Source: Ascidia mentula (Eukaryota > Chordata > Ascidiacea > Phlebobranchia > Ascidiidae). Taken from it: a stretch of DNA of 64,000 bases. A program made the position numbers and the translations under genes. The stretch is from contig OX387202.1 in the NCBI GenBank assembly GCA_947561715.1, forward strand, positions 20,659,001 through 20,723,000. Reading direction: 5' to 3'. The notes beneath the pieces are model-generated. The model was not told where the DNA came from and did not search any database. It saw only the letters and a list, made by a program, of their open reading frames with translations. Shown here piece by piece: positions 11,001-21,243 of this stretch (position 1 is its first letter; each line of letters begins with the position of its first letter).

Positions 11001-13816
11001 TGCTGGCATCTTTCGATGCGACATCACGGCGATGCTCTTTCAGTCGCGTCTTAAAGGCCCTTCCGGTTTCGCCAATGTAAATACCAGCGCAATATTTGCA
11101 TGGTATTAAATAGACCATTCCCTTTGGCTCGGAAGCCTCCGTAGCAATGGGTCGTGAAATTAGATTGCCTAGCGTTGTATGGGGCTTAGTATAGATTTTA
11201 ATGCCTAATCCGACATCAATCTTCGCAATGTTTCGTTAAGGCCAGGGTTGAAGGGAATAACAACTGCTCCGCTAGTGGGCGTTTCATCCTTACGGGTTAT
11301 TGCCAGTATATTTTGAGCGTGCCATAACAGTGGTGATTGATAGGGATACCGGTACATTGGTGAACAATGACACCACATCAAAGGATACCATGCTGTCATG
11401 TTGCTCCACTCGTAAGCTCCGTACCTCGACTGCAAACTCGAGTGAGTTTTTCACATGGTGCGGACTATTGCCCAACAAAAGGAGAGATTATTTTAGCATT
11501 CTTGAGTCGCTTCACATTCACAAAAACATCGGATGCGTCAACGACAAAGAACAATGTGTTTACTTTCCGGCAGTTTATAACAATTTGTTGTAACTATTGC
11601 GCCTCCCGCAGTGTTTCGTGTTTTGCCTCTGTCACGTGATTTGACAAGCGGTGTCAACCTGTCCCTTTTTCTTTTTGTGGTCCTGAATGTTTTAGTGTAG
11701 TTTACTTTGAAATTGCGGCATCAATACCTGATGAAGCCTCGCTGAATGGCAGACGAAACGTCGTAAAAATACAGCACGTATATTTTATGCCAGAAGAGCG
11801 GTACATTTTAAACTAAAACAAACCATTATTCAAAGTTTTGCAACATTTGTACTTAGTTAAGGAATGCTTTATTGGAATACAAACCCATCCAAAATTCTGT
11901 TGATAGATCCCCAAACCCGTTCTTGTAATCCACCCAATCTCTATCGAAACTAACAGATCCATCATAACGACGCTGGAACACCTGGTATTTATCAAGTAAA
12001 ACGCTTGACACTGATTTTCGGCGAATTGGTCTAAAAAAGTTAGATGACCTCCATGTCAATATATGACTTTTCACTTTCGTGTGTAATTTCCTGACCTTTA
12101 GAAACAACACAATCTCGGGCGTATTGTTAAGTATTGTAGCGTGAAATCGTAAATTACATGGCGTGCATAATCACCTCGCTTACCCAACTAAGCGCTGGTG
12201 CCAGGGATTGCCCACCCCTGTGTTAGTGATATTAACCACAGTATGAATACCTGCCAGCCATCTTCACAGTAAACTTCTTCTCCAGATCTGAGACTTTGGC
12301 GACCTTGAAATGGGGAAGTTTTGCAAGATTCGGGATGCACAAATTCGTGAAGATTTTCCAGTCCTACAGAAATACTGTGATGAATTTTGGTTGGTTTCAA
12401 TCAACGGACGCATGAAATGGGTTGAGGTTTTAATATAAGGAGGTTGTTGTTATCTGTTTCCTGCTTTATGTTGATATGCCGACACATGTGGAGTCAACAA
12501 ATTTACGATGATTTTGCTAAAAATGTTTTTAAAATTTTGATAAATGTAATAAATTAGTGGCGGCTAACCAGAAGTGAAATGCTTAATGTAGGATTATCCC
12601 CATTGTGCGGTTATCTGCTGAAACTTCTGACTAATGATTAAGTACGATGATTCGAGATATACTTTGTCCCAATATATTCTGTGCCACATGAATGTTTTAC
12701 TTTTCGCATTGCGATTCAATCCCATGTATGGGTTTTGAATTTTGGAAAACATTTATATCTTGTTTTTTTTTTTTTTTTTTTCACCGCACCGGGATTTGAA
12801 CCCAGGATGTCCTGGGCACGAATACCGATCAGGTTTTCTTCTTGGTATATGTGGGTCGGGCGCTTGACCAATGCTGCCAATCACCCGCCGCACATTTATA
12901 TCTTGTTGTTGCACATAATCATACTTTAATGCTCCCTAGCGTCGTTGGTGGCTATGAGTAACTTGGTTTCTGTGTGTTGCGTGAATTTGTGAGTGACCGA
13001 GGTTTATTCGAGGTCGAAAAGTGTTACCAGTATTCAATACAGGTTAGATACAAGTTTTAAACTTGTCACGAGTATAATTATTAGGTGATTGGCAAGTACG
13101 CCGATAACCACACCACTAGGGGCAGAAAGGACTCCTGACGGGTATAGATTCTAGAATTTGTTAACTTGACACAAACGTGAGAAATCAATTTAAATAAAAC
13201 TAAACTCAACTGTTGGAAGCGTTACTCAGTTGACCTTGCAGTTGATCCACTCTGTTCGACAACTCTGTGAATATAATGTTCGATGTGTGAGTTGACATTG
13301 CATGTTAAGTGCATGAACTTAACTGTTAGATGTGTGGTTCTGCTCACTCTGCAATTGATCCACTTTGTTCGACAACTCTGTGAATAAAATCTTCGATGAA
13401 TTTACTTTAATATGATTTTATGAGAGTTCAACGTGTAGGGGATTTGTTGTACTGTTGTGTTTGTATCAAATATCTATCTGTACTGCTTGGTTTGTTAAAG
13501 TTTCCTATCCAATAATAAATTTTGTCGAAAAGTGTTTAGAGAAGAATCTTATACCTGTAACAAGTCTCATCAAATCTTCTTTGCCAGCCACAGGTCCTTG
13601 GTCTCCCTTTTCACCTCGGTGACCTTGAGGTCCACGTGGTCCCATCTTTCCTGGTCTTCCAGTCTCTCCTCTGGCACCTTTCAAGCCGGAATGTTCTATC
13701 TCTAATCCTTGTTCTTGTCCGTCACAAATGGAAACAACTCTGCATACTTGTTGTTGTTGGTGAGTTATGACAAGATGGCCGACCAACAAAACTCCAAACA
13801 AAATAAATTTCAACAT
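8086..13816 (-). CDS. Ficolin-like secreted lectin (collagen + fibrinogen-related domain)
   Basis: Minus-strand exons: 13816-13555 (ATG), two 30-base micro-exons 13377-13348 and 13264-13235, then 12363-12251, 11981-11885, 10371-10272, 8674-8534, 8266-8086 (TAA). The frame joins in phase throughout, giving 317 residues (297 without the micro-exons), close to the usual ficolin length. Residues 1-18 form a signal peptide ([16 protein letters not shown]). Cys25 and Cys31 resemble the N-terminal cysteines that link ficolin chains. About ten Gly-X-Y triplets span residues 44-75, then a short coiled neck, then a 210-residue fibrinogen-related domain ([34 protein letters not shown]). Ficolins bind acetylated sugars and trigger complement through MASPs; this role is inferred. 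The domain start (ESCKTSPF to EDGWQ) is shorter and less typical than in the paralogue at 51903-57776. A Penelope-like element sits in the intron between the second and third domain exons. Confidence 0.85.
8534..8674 (-). other. Fibrinogen-domain exon, sequence-divergent between paralogues
   Basis: This exon encodes the GYSGN(I)GDSM to [14 protein letters not shown] region, where known fibrinogen-related domains place calcium-site and ligand-pocket residues. The counterpart (52351-52494) is one codon longer and differs at about ten residues, although the long intron upstream is almost identical in the two copies. Confidence 0.8.
10640..10670 (-). ncRNA. Hammerhead-ribozyme-like motif in left arm of Penelope-like element
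   Basis: On the minus strand CTGATGA (10670-10664) is followed by a stem whose ends pair GTCT with AGAC, then GAAAC. This is the conserved hammerhead core with stem II. Penelope-like elements are known to carry hammerheads. Stems I and III were not resolved by eye. Confidence 0.5.
11728..11758 (+). ncRNA. Hammerhead-ribozyme-like motif in right arm of Penelope-like element
   Basis: CTGATGA (11728-11734) and GAAAC (from 11755) flank a 20-base hairpin region. It is the inverted partner of the motif at 10640-10670, with one change weakening the outer stem (GCCT instead of GTCT). Confidence 0.45.
12763..12893 (-). repeat. tRNA-derived SINE
   Basis: Read on the minus strand, a tRNA-like head has an A-box-like stretch (TTGGCAGCATTGGTCAAGC) and a B box (GGGTTCAAATCCC), followed by a run of A (the T run at 12763-12781). 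The cloverleaf is too degenerate and the spacing too long for a working tRNA. The same family occurs at 37675-37774. Confidence 0.75.
13235..13264 (-). other. Candidate 30-base micro-exon of ficolin-like gene (coiled neck)
   Basis: It is bounded by an acceptor (ATTCACAG) and a weak donor (GTCAAC) and encodes [10 protein letters not shown] in phase 1-1, so it can be included or skipped without shifting the frame. The leucine/valine spacing fits a coiled coil, as in the neck between collagen and fibrinogen domains. It duplicates the unit at 13348-13377. Confidence 0.5.
13348..13377 (-). other. Candidate 30-base micro-exon of ficolin-like gene (coiled neck)
   Basis: Acceptor TTATTCACAG, donor GTGAGC, 30 bases in phase 1-1, encoding [10 protein letters not shown]. 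It is nearly identical to 13235-13264, suggesting exon duplication lengthening a trimerising neck. Confidence 0.55.
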
Positions 13817-13824
13817 TTTCAAAC

Positions 13825-14008
13825 AAGCTAGACTTTGAAAATCTGTAAATAGTTGCTCAGTCATCACATGGAAATTAACAAAGTAAACGCCAACGTTAAA
13901 TTTGCACCAAAATTACCTAATTAACAACTACACTGAAAATATGGAAGATTCACTGAAACCTGCTGGCGAAAATCAATACACATTTATGCTGCGTAGATGA
14001 AACAAACT
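13825..14008. repeat. Direct repeat left of the 14 kb insertion
   Basis: About 184 bases just upstream of the ficolin-like start codon, repeated in direct orientation at 14851-15032. It probably contains the original promoter or 5' leader of the ficolin-like gene. Confidence 0.8.
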
Positions 14009-14057
14009 TGGTAATGTAAGGCTCTTCTGGCAAAAAGAAAAACTTGTTAGGACGACG

Positions 14058-14088
14058 TTTCAGTCGTTATTCAACTGACCTTCATCAG
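14058..14088 (-). ncRNA. Hammerhead-like motif, left arm
   Basis: Minus strand: CTGATGA, a 20-base hairpin that pairs with single-base bulges (GTT/AAC inside GTC/GAC), then GAAAC. Confidence 0.45.
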
Positions 14089-14512
14089 GACAAGTGAAGT
14101 AAACGCCAACACAGCGATAAATAGAAACGCGTGAAAAACGGGGAGGGGAGCACAAAGAATTGAAAATGGGCGCCAACAAGGAACGGTGCCGGGGTCTAAA
14201 GCACAGTTCCCTGAGGTACGCAGGACCATCAGCACAGAGTGCGTGTCGCGCAGACCGTTTATCAAATTACGATAAACGGGTGGAAAGAAGGTTTCCCTCT
14301 TATCATTCAGTGCAGATTTATGTGCATTTTATCCACAGACTCAATAAACATTCTCTTGTACCTGTCCTTTTCCCGGTCCAGAATTATTGTACCTTCAAAA
14401 TTGACTGTGTGTGCTGTTTCTGCCACATAATGCGTTTTTTCGCTTCTTTCCCCCTTTGTACCTTTTTCACGCGTTTCTGTTTATCACCGTGTTGGCGCTT
14501 ACTTTACTTGTC

Positions 14513-14543
14513 CTGATGAAGGTCAGTTGAATAACGACTGAAA
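14513..14543 (+). ncRNA. Hammerhead-like motif, right arm
   Basis: Plus-strand partner of the motif at 14058-14088: CTGATGA at 14513-14519 and GAAAC from 14540. Confidence 0.45.
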
Positions 14544-14594
14544 CGTCGTCCAAACAAGTTTTTCTTTTTGCCAGAAGAGCCTTACATTACCATG

Positions 14595-14790
14595 TACACG
14601 CACTATTTCGACCTGTAAGGTCTCATCAGTGCAGTTGTTGAGTGGCACTGTGCTAGCTGGTAGACTAGCGGTCACACAGATTTCCACTTTGTGGTACCTT
14701 TCGGTCAACGTCGATCTGTTGGGTGCCCTATACTAGGTACCGAACAACAGAGACGAACCACTGTGGAGCGCACTATGGCCAAACGGATCT
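14595..14790 (-). repeat. Short interspersed repeat with hammerhead-like core
   Basis: On the minus strand this starts with GCGCTCCACAGTGGTTCG and ends with the hammerhead-like core at 14606-14629. Related copies on the plus strand lie at about 31763-31960 and 63251-63448, downstream of both USB1 copies. It may be a retrozyme-like or SINE-like unit; no protein is recognisable. Confidence 0.6.
14606..14629 (-). ncRNA. Strong hammerhead-ribozyme-like core
   Basis: On the minus strand CTGATGA is followed by GACCT-TAC-AGGTC, a perfect 5-bp stem II with a three-base loop, then GAAA. This is the best match to the hammerhead core in the window. Confidence 0.6.
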
Positions 14791-14850
14791 GCTCTCCAAT
14801 ATTATGGCTTTTTTTTGCACATACAATGTAAATGATGAATGTGGACTCTG

Positions 14851-15032
14851 AAGCTAGACTTTGAAAATCTGTAAATATTTGCTCAGTCATCACATGGAAA
14901 TTAACAAAGTAAACGCCAACGTTAAATTGCACCAAAATTACCTAATTAACAACTACATTGAAAATATGGAAGATTCACTGAGACCTGCTAGCGAAAATCA
15001 ATACACATTTATGCTGCGTGGATGAAACAAAC
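14851..15032. repeat. Direct repeat right of the 14 kb insertion
   Basis: Copy of 13825-14008 with few changes. The two repeats bracket the Penelope-like fragment and the short hammerhead repeat. Confidence 0.8.
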
Positions 15033-16008
15033 ATGAAAATAATGCAAATAATAAATGTGGAGTTTAAAGGAAAGTCGCGCATAATCCAACCTTAAACTGT
15101 TGACCAATGTTACGTTACTTAATGTAAAATTTTCAGTGCGGCCAGCAATTATGCAAGGAAGTGCTCAGTGCGTGAGTTTGTTGATTGTTAATTGCGCATA
15201 ACTGCATTGTCCCGTCTAGTGAGGTCTCAACAACATCAGCAAACGAATGCAATGAAAAGAATGCTGTTGTTATGTACATCGTTGCCAAATACACCACAAA
15301 ACTTTGTTAGGACAAACTGATTTGTCAATTGTTGCGATACAGAAGTCACTTTTCCTTGGTTTCTTACGTCACCCATTGTAAAAAGCCACCTGCCACAAGT
15401 CACGTAATGCTTCAGTGATCGCAATGCGTCGACCTAGACACGCGGGGATCACGCATTCATCACGTGGACCGCTTGGTCTTTCAACAAAATTTGACGTACT
15501 TCTACGTCAATTAACATTGTGGGCTAAGTTTCTTTTGTAGATACAAGTCAGCCGCACAGAAAGTGTTGAGAATATTTGTTTATGATCAAAGTTGTTTTTT
15601 GATAATAAAGGAACAAACATATCCTTGTAAACGAGTTTTGCAGGCGAGTTAACCATCGCAAATTACATCTGGCATCTCTACTTGGTTTAAACTTCACCTT
15701 CAACTCTATCAGTTATAACTTGTCCAAGCACAAGTGACATTAAACCACGGTCAGCTGCAATACAAGCTTGATCTGAACTGGATAACGTTACGTTTCCAAC
15801 CACACAGACCCGAGCAAACTCCAAGCAGTAATCACGACGCAACTGTGACTTGCTTAAAACCTCCTTCAAGTTGCCGGAGACCTTTGAATTTCCGAGGACC
15901 GAATAACGTCACTGATACGAAAACACGGCGTATCAAAATACATCTATGCAAAGGAAGTCGGTTCAAATACCTAAGTGCGTGCGCTCGTTTGCAAGAGTTC
16001 GTAATACC
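15033..16008. other. Unassigned intergenic sequence
   Basis: No gene could be supported. A minus-strand open frame at 15687-15869 reads like protein (RRDYCLEFARVCVVGN) but has no convincing splice acceptor or start. Confidence 0.4.
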
Positions 16009-18579
16009 TGCATTTATTCTGGCTTTGAATTCTCGCTCCCTTTAATCGGTGCAATTTGGGTTGGTTATGGAACAAGACGCAGTTAAACTCAGTGCAATTT
16101 AAGCTGTTCTATCTGAATACTAATGGTTGACACAGAATTGAGATGAAATAAATATGTTGGATGACTTGGACGGTGGCAAAAGCCGCTTAAATATACAAGT
16201 TTTACATGTGTTGCGACTTATATGCCAATTATGAGCCTCAATCCGGTAATTAACAATATTATTTATGATCGATGGGAAATCCTATTTGATTAACGAATTT
16301 GACATAAGATCGCACGTGAGTTCTAATTGTTGTGTTTTCCTAACCTGACTTTAATTGAAACTTGATGCAAACATTCCAACAATATTCATTTAAAATGAAC
16401 AATTTTGGACACGAAATTAACATGCGCAATTATACCAACGCCAAACTGAGTGAATTTACGCCCAAACGCACAGACAAAATTGAACAGAACCAAATCACAA
16501 AACCGATGAACTGAGATGAGCACAGTACAGCAGCGCTGCCCTGCCTCGGTCCTCAGCTAAACGCACACGGAAAGTTACAAAGAAAGGTCGGTTACTGAAA
16601 GACGATGAAGGACAGTCACATGGGAAAACTTAAAGTCTCAAAGCGACCAAGTCACTTGAGATTAATATGACGCAAAACAGCTGTTAAACCATATCACACA
16701 AAAGCCAAAAAAAGACACAAATCACGTGAATGGTCAGCTGTTGCTATCGCTAAATTTTGAAATGAAACCCGTTTGCCAAGACGATCTAAAAATACCAATT
16801 ACTCAACCCAGTGGACTGAGACGCCAAAATGACAACTGGCCATGCAACCTTAAGTCCATTAATGCAACCGTTGACATGTAATGCAAAATCACGTTACAAC
16901 ATGTACATATTCAAATGAAATATTACACACAAATATTTTCGTATCTTGCTCCTGGTTTTCAGGTGAATTTCTTTTCTCACTTTAATAAAACCAGGCGGAT
17001 GACGGATCGCTAATATTAAAGAACTTATGCGTGTTTCTTTTCCTAATCCTATGCTTTCAAACAAACTCTTACAAACGCAACTATTCAGATACCAAAAAAT
17101 AAACCTTTTAATGCTTTGTCTAATATTAATATAATGACTACAATCGCTCAACATCCTATAGAACGTTGGCAACACAATTGACGTCACGACACAAACCTGC
17201 AAAAAAGTGGGGAAATGCTTCGTTGGCGCTGAGCGTGAAGTCAATTCAAGTTTGTAGTGAGGCGTGAAGGAATGTGGTTGTGGGGCAAATGGAGTTGCAC
17301 TGGTTTCACTAAATGGGCGCCTGACTTTATTAAACGGACTAATGTTAAAAACGACAATAAAACGTACATACAATTCCAGTAGTAATACATGCTTTCGCAT
17401 AGCAAGGCAGGATCGCCCCACTTGGGGGGCAGTGAAAGCGTGATATTACTTCTGCGTTGTCTGATTACTGTGGTGGAGATCCTCTACGCATGTGAAGGTC
17501 GCCTGACAATCCAGCTCGGCTGCAATGCCTTGGCTGCGAACCCTGTGAACTTTACAATTCCAGTAAACGCCCGACACTAAAAACAACCGTACAGCTCAAC
17601 GCCCATCTCAAGACTAACGGGTCATACACACAGCACTTCTTGCACCGGCTAATCAACCAATCAACTGTATGTTTAGGCAGGGGAAGATACAGGTTCAATC
17701 GATGGTCTCAAAGTGGTTGATGCTTTATTAAGTTGCGCAGTCAAACTTGAGACAAGCAAAACACTCGTTCATGAGGCGGCAACCGCAACACGAGAAAGGC
17801 AATGGCGCGCTTCGATGCACAGGCGAACACTGTGGTCGCCATCATCTAAATTTTACTTTTCACCCCACCTAAAAGATGTGCACAGAGGTAACAAGTTGCC
17901 AAACACTCTTTCCCACTGGTTGATTTGGTCACACACACATATATATATATCAATGGATTGGTTATTGTTGTATCTGCTTTGGTGATGCTAGCTGGAGCAC
18001 AGGAAGGCGCATCTTACCGATATTTTGTTTTTTCAGAGTATGACGTTTATCAGATTACCAACAGTCCGAAGTAGTTTTGCCTGTATTGATGATCACTTAC
18101 CATTGCTTCCAGAATAATGAACACAACATTACGGCAAACAACCATATTTGAGGGTTTTGGGATAAAATGGCCTCCAATTTAACATATTTAGGTTTAAGTC
18201 CGTCACCACTAGTTACTTGGAGATTTGATGTAATGTAAATCGTCCCCTACTGTGTGAATTTGCCCTCCCTTGCGGCATAACGATAAGAATCCAACTTCAT
18301 GCTCCGGGAACCGTTGCTTGTGGACAATATCAGCATCAGCACTCGCAGGACAAAGCACAGCCTGCTGTTCCTTCATGAAGTCGATATTGAGTTGATTTAT
18401 TAGCGAAAGATAATTGTAGACCCAACCGCTACCTTTCGGTTAAAAGATTGAACACGAATTTAAACAACAAAACGAAGTTCTCCATGTAAGCGAAAAGTTC
18501 AATAAATACTGCAAGTATATCAACCTGCGCTGCTCTGGAGGGACCGACAAATCTGTCCCATCTTTTCAAATATAAAATA
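16009..18579. repeat. 2.57 kb tandem duplication, unit 1
   Basis: Direct tandem repeat with the unit at 18580-21120, differing at scattered single bases and small indels (a few percent or less). Both units begin near TGCATTT and end at AAATATAAAATAT. No transposase, reverse transcriptase or known protein was recognised. A 175-codon minus-strand frame (16894-17421) is present in both units, but most base differences within it change the amino acid, so I do not call a gene. Confidence 0.9.
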
Positions 18580-21120
18580 TGCATTTTTTCTGGCTTTGAA
18601 TTCTCGCTCCCTTTAATCGGTGCGTTTGGGTTGGTTACGGAACAAGACGCAGTTAAACTCAGTGCAATTTAAGCTGTTCTATCTGAATACTAATGGTTGA
18701 CACTGAATTGAGATGAAATAAATATGTTGGATGACTTGGACGGTGGCAAAAGCCGCTTAAATATACAAGTTTTACATGTGTTGCGACCTATATGCCAATT
18801 ATGAGCCTCAATCCGGTACTTAACAATATTATTTATGATCGATGGGAAATCCTATTTGATTAACGAATTTGACATAAGATCGCACGTGAGTTCTAATTGT
18901 TGTGTTTTCCTAAGCTGACTTTAATTGAAACTTGATGCAAACATTCCAACAATATTTATTTAAAATGAACAATTTTGGACACTAAATTAACATGCGCAAT
19001 TATACCAACGCCAAACTGAGTGAATTTACGCCCAAACGCACAGACAAAATTAAACAGAACCAAATCACAAAACCGATGAACTGAGATGAGCACAGTACAG
19101 CTGCGCTGCCCTGCCTCGGTCCTCAGCTAAACGCACACGGAAAGTTACAAAGAAAGGTCGGTTACTGAAAGACGATGAAGGACAGTCACATGGGAAAACT
19201 TAAAGTCTCAAAGCGACCAAGTCACTTGAGATTAATATGACGCAAAACAGCTGTTAAACCATATCACACAAAAGCCAAAAAAAGACACAAATCACATGAA
19301 TGGTCAGCTGTTGCTATCGCTAAATTTTGAAATGAAACCCGCTTGCCAAGACGATCTAAAAATACCAATTACCCAACCCAGTGGACTGAGACGCCAAAAT
19401 GACAACTGGCCATGCAACCTTAAGTCCATTAATGCAACCGTTGACATGTAATGTAAAATCACGTTACAACATGTACATATTCAAATGAAATATTACACAC
19501 AAATATTTTCGTATCTTGCTCCTGGTTTTCAGGTGAATTTCTTTTCTCACTTTAACAAAACCAGGCGGATGACGGATCGCTAATATTAAAGAACTTATGC
19601 GTGTTTCTTTTCCTAATCCTATGCTTTCAAACAAACTCTTACAAACGCAACTATTCAGATACCAAAAAATAAACCTTTTAATGCTTTGTCTTATATTAAT
19701 ATAATGACTACAATCGCTCAACATCCTATAGAACGTTGGCAACACAATTGACGTCACGACACAAAACTGCAAAAAAGTGGGGAAATGCTTCGTTGGCGCT
19801 GAGCGTGAAGTCAATACAAGTTTGTAGTGAGGCGTGAAGGAATGTGGTTGTGGGGCAAATGGAGTTGCACTGGTTTCACTAAATGGGCGCCTGACTTTAT
19901 TAAACGGACTAATGTTAAAAACGACAATAAAACGTACATACAATTCCAGTAGTAATACATGCTTTTGCATAGCAAGGCAGGATCGCCCCACTTGGAGGGC
20001 AGTGAAAGCGTGATATTACTTCTGCGTTGTCTGATTACTGTGGTGGAGATCCTCTACGTATGTGAAGGTCGCCTGACAATCCAGCTCGGCTGCAATGCCT
20101 TGGCTGCGAAGCCTGTGAACTTTACAATTCCAGTAAACGCCCGACACTAAAAACAACCGTACAGCTCAACGCCCATCTCAAGACTAACGGGTCATACACA
20201 CAACACTTCTTGCACCGGTTAATCAACCAACCAACTGTATGTTTAGGCAGGGGAAGATACAGGTTCAATCGATGGTCTCAAAGTGGTTGATGCTTTATTA
20301 AGTTGCGCAGTCAAACTTGAGACAAGCAAAACACTCGTTCATGAGGCGGCAACCGCAACACGAGAAAGGCAATGACGCGCTTCGATGCACAGGCGAACAC
20401 TGTGGTCGCCATCATCTAAATTTTACTTTTCGCCCCACCTAAAAGATGTGCACAGAGGTAACAAGTTGTCAAACACTCTTTCCCACTGGTTGATTTGGTC
20501 ACACACACATATATATATCAATGGATTGGTTATTGTTGTATCTGCTTTGGTGATGCTAGCTGGAGCACAGGAAGGCGCATCTTACCGATATTTTGTCTTT
20601 TCAGAGTATGACGTTCATCAGATTACCAACAGTTCGAAGTAGTTTTGCCTGTATTGATGATCACTTACCATTGCTTCCAGAATAATGAACACAACATTAC
20701 GGCAAACAACCATATTTGAGGGTTTTGGGATAAAATGGCCTCCAATTTAACATATTCAGGTTTAAGTCCGTCACCACCACTTACTTGGATATTTGATGTG
20801 ATGCAAATCGTCTCCTACTGAGTGAATTTGCCCTCCCTTGGGGCGTAACGTTAATAATTGTGGACAATATCAGCATCAGCACTCGCAGGACAAAGCACAG
20901 CCTGTTGTTCCTTCATGAAGTCGATATTGAGTTGATTTATTAGCGAAAGATAATTGTAGACCCAACTGCTACCTTTCGGTTAAAAGATTGAACACGAATT
21001 TAAACAACAAAACGAAGTTCTCCATGTAAGCGAAAAGTTCAATAAATACTGCAAGTATATCAACCTGCGCTGCTCTGGAGGGACCGACAAATCTGTCCCA
21101 TCTTTTCAAATATAAAATAT
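18580..21120. repeat. 2.57 kb tandem duplication, unit 2
   Basis: Second unit of the tandem pair. It lacks about 30 bases relative to unit 1 near 20850. The head-to-tail junction is at 18579/18580. Confidence 0.9.
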
Positions 21121-21243
21121 AAAAAAATATGATTTAACATTCCAAAAGACTTTAATTTGGGCCTCATCGGAGTTCCAACTAAACTACGTTATTTTGCATT
21201 TCAGGCATTTCGCATGCTGTCCATAAAACAACTGGCTGGAACA

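Larger units (their letters stand above)
10588..11813 (-). mobile_element. Penelope-like retroelement fragment with long inverted repeats
   Basis: Two inverted arms of about 310 bases (10588-10894 and 11501-11813) enclose minus-strand coding remnants. At 11118-10895 there is a GIY-YIG endonuclease ([20 protein letters not shown], then LKEHRRDV and AKHA). Just upstream at about 11478-11290 is a reverse-transcriptase motif typical of Penelope-like elements ([12 protein letters not shown]). Much of the reverse transcriptase is missing, so the copy is broken and not autonomous. Both arms carry a hammerhead-like motif. It lies in an intron of the ficolin-like gene and is absent from the duplicate locus near 54260-54340, so it post-dates the duplication or was lost from the other copy. 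Confidence 0.85.
1..11985. repeat. Segmental duplication, block A
   Basis: Position 1 corresponds to 45118, and the similarity runs through the MYO10 tail, the spacer and the last four fibrinogen-domain exons to about 11985 (partner about 54503). Most introns and spacer are nearly identical. Block A differs by keeping about 1.5 kb of FERM-coding sequence lost from the partner, by a Penelope-like insertion at 10588-11813, and by lacking about 200 bases near 7638 that the partner has at about 51258-51464. Similarity stops next to the splice acceptor of a fibrinogen-domain exon (11981/54499), so the sequences farther right are unrelated. Confidence 0.9.
14011..14590 (-). mobile_element. Second Penelope-like fragment with inverted arms
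   Basis: Inverted arms of about 130 bases (14011-14140 and 14455-14590) begin GTAATGTAAGGCTCTTCTGG and each carry a hammerhead-like motif. The minus-strand centre encodes a piece resembling the end of a Penelope-type endonuclease (LDREKDRYKRMFIESVDKM, then FFPPVYRNLI). It is a short, broken remnant of a family related to the element at 10588-11813. Confidence 0.65.

Noticed and set aside
9517-12223. hAT-like end CAGGGGTGGGCAA at 9517 and its inverted form at about 12207-12223, suggesting one large element
   Set aside because: Flanking 8-base sequences do not match, and the interval would contain lectin exons. They are better seen as two separate remnants or chance.
12777-12893. A possible tRNA gene
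   Set aside because: A and B boxes are present, but the spacing and degenerate arms, the A tail and related copies in a MYO10 intron show a SINE.
15687-15869. Minus-strand frame reading RRDYCLEFARVCVVGN to TAA
   Set aside because: Protein-like, but starts at TTG with an upstream in-frame stop and no acceptor in the right phase. It could be a terminal exon, but cannot be supported.
16894-17421. 175-codon minus-strand open frame, repeated at 19464-19991
   Set aside because: It lies wholly inside a tandem duplication, and most base changes between the units alter the amino acid. No known domain or splice context was seen, so its conservation is explained by the DNA duplication.
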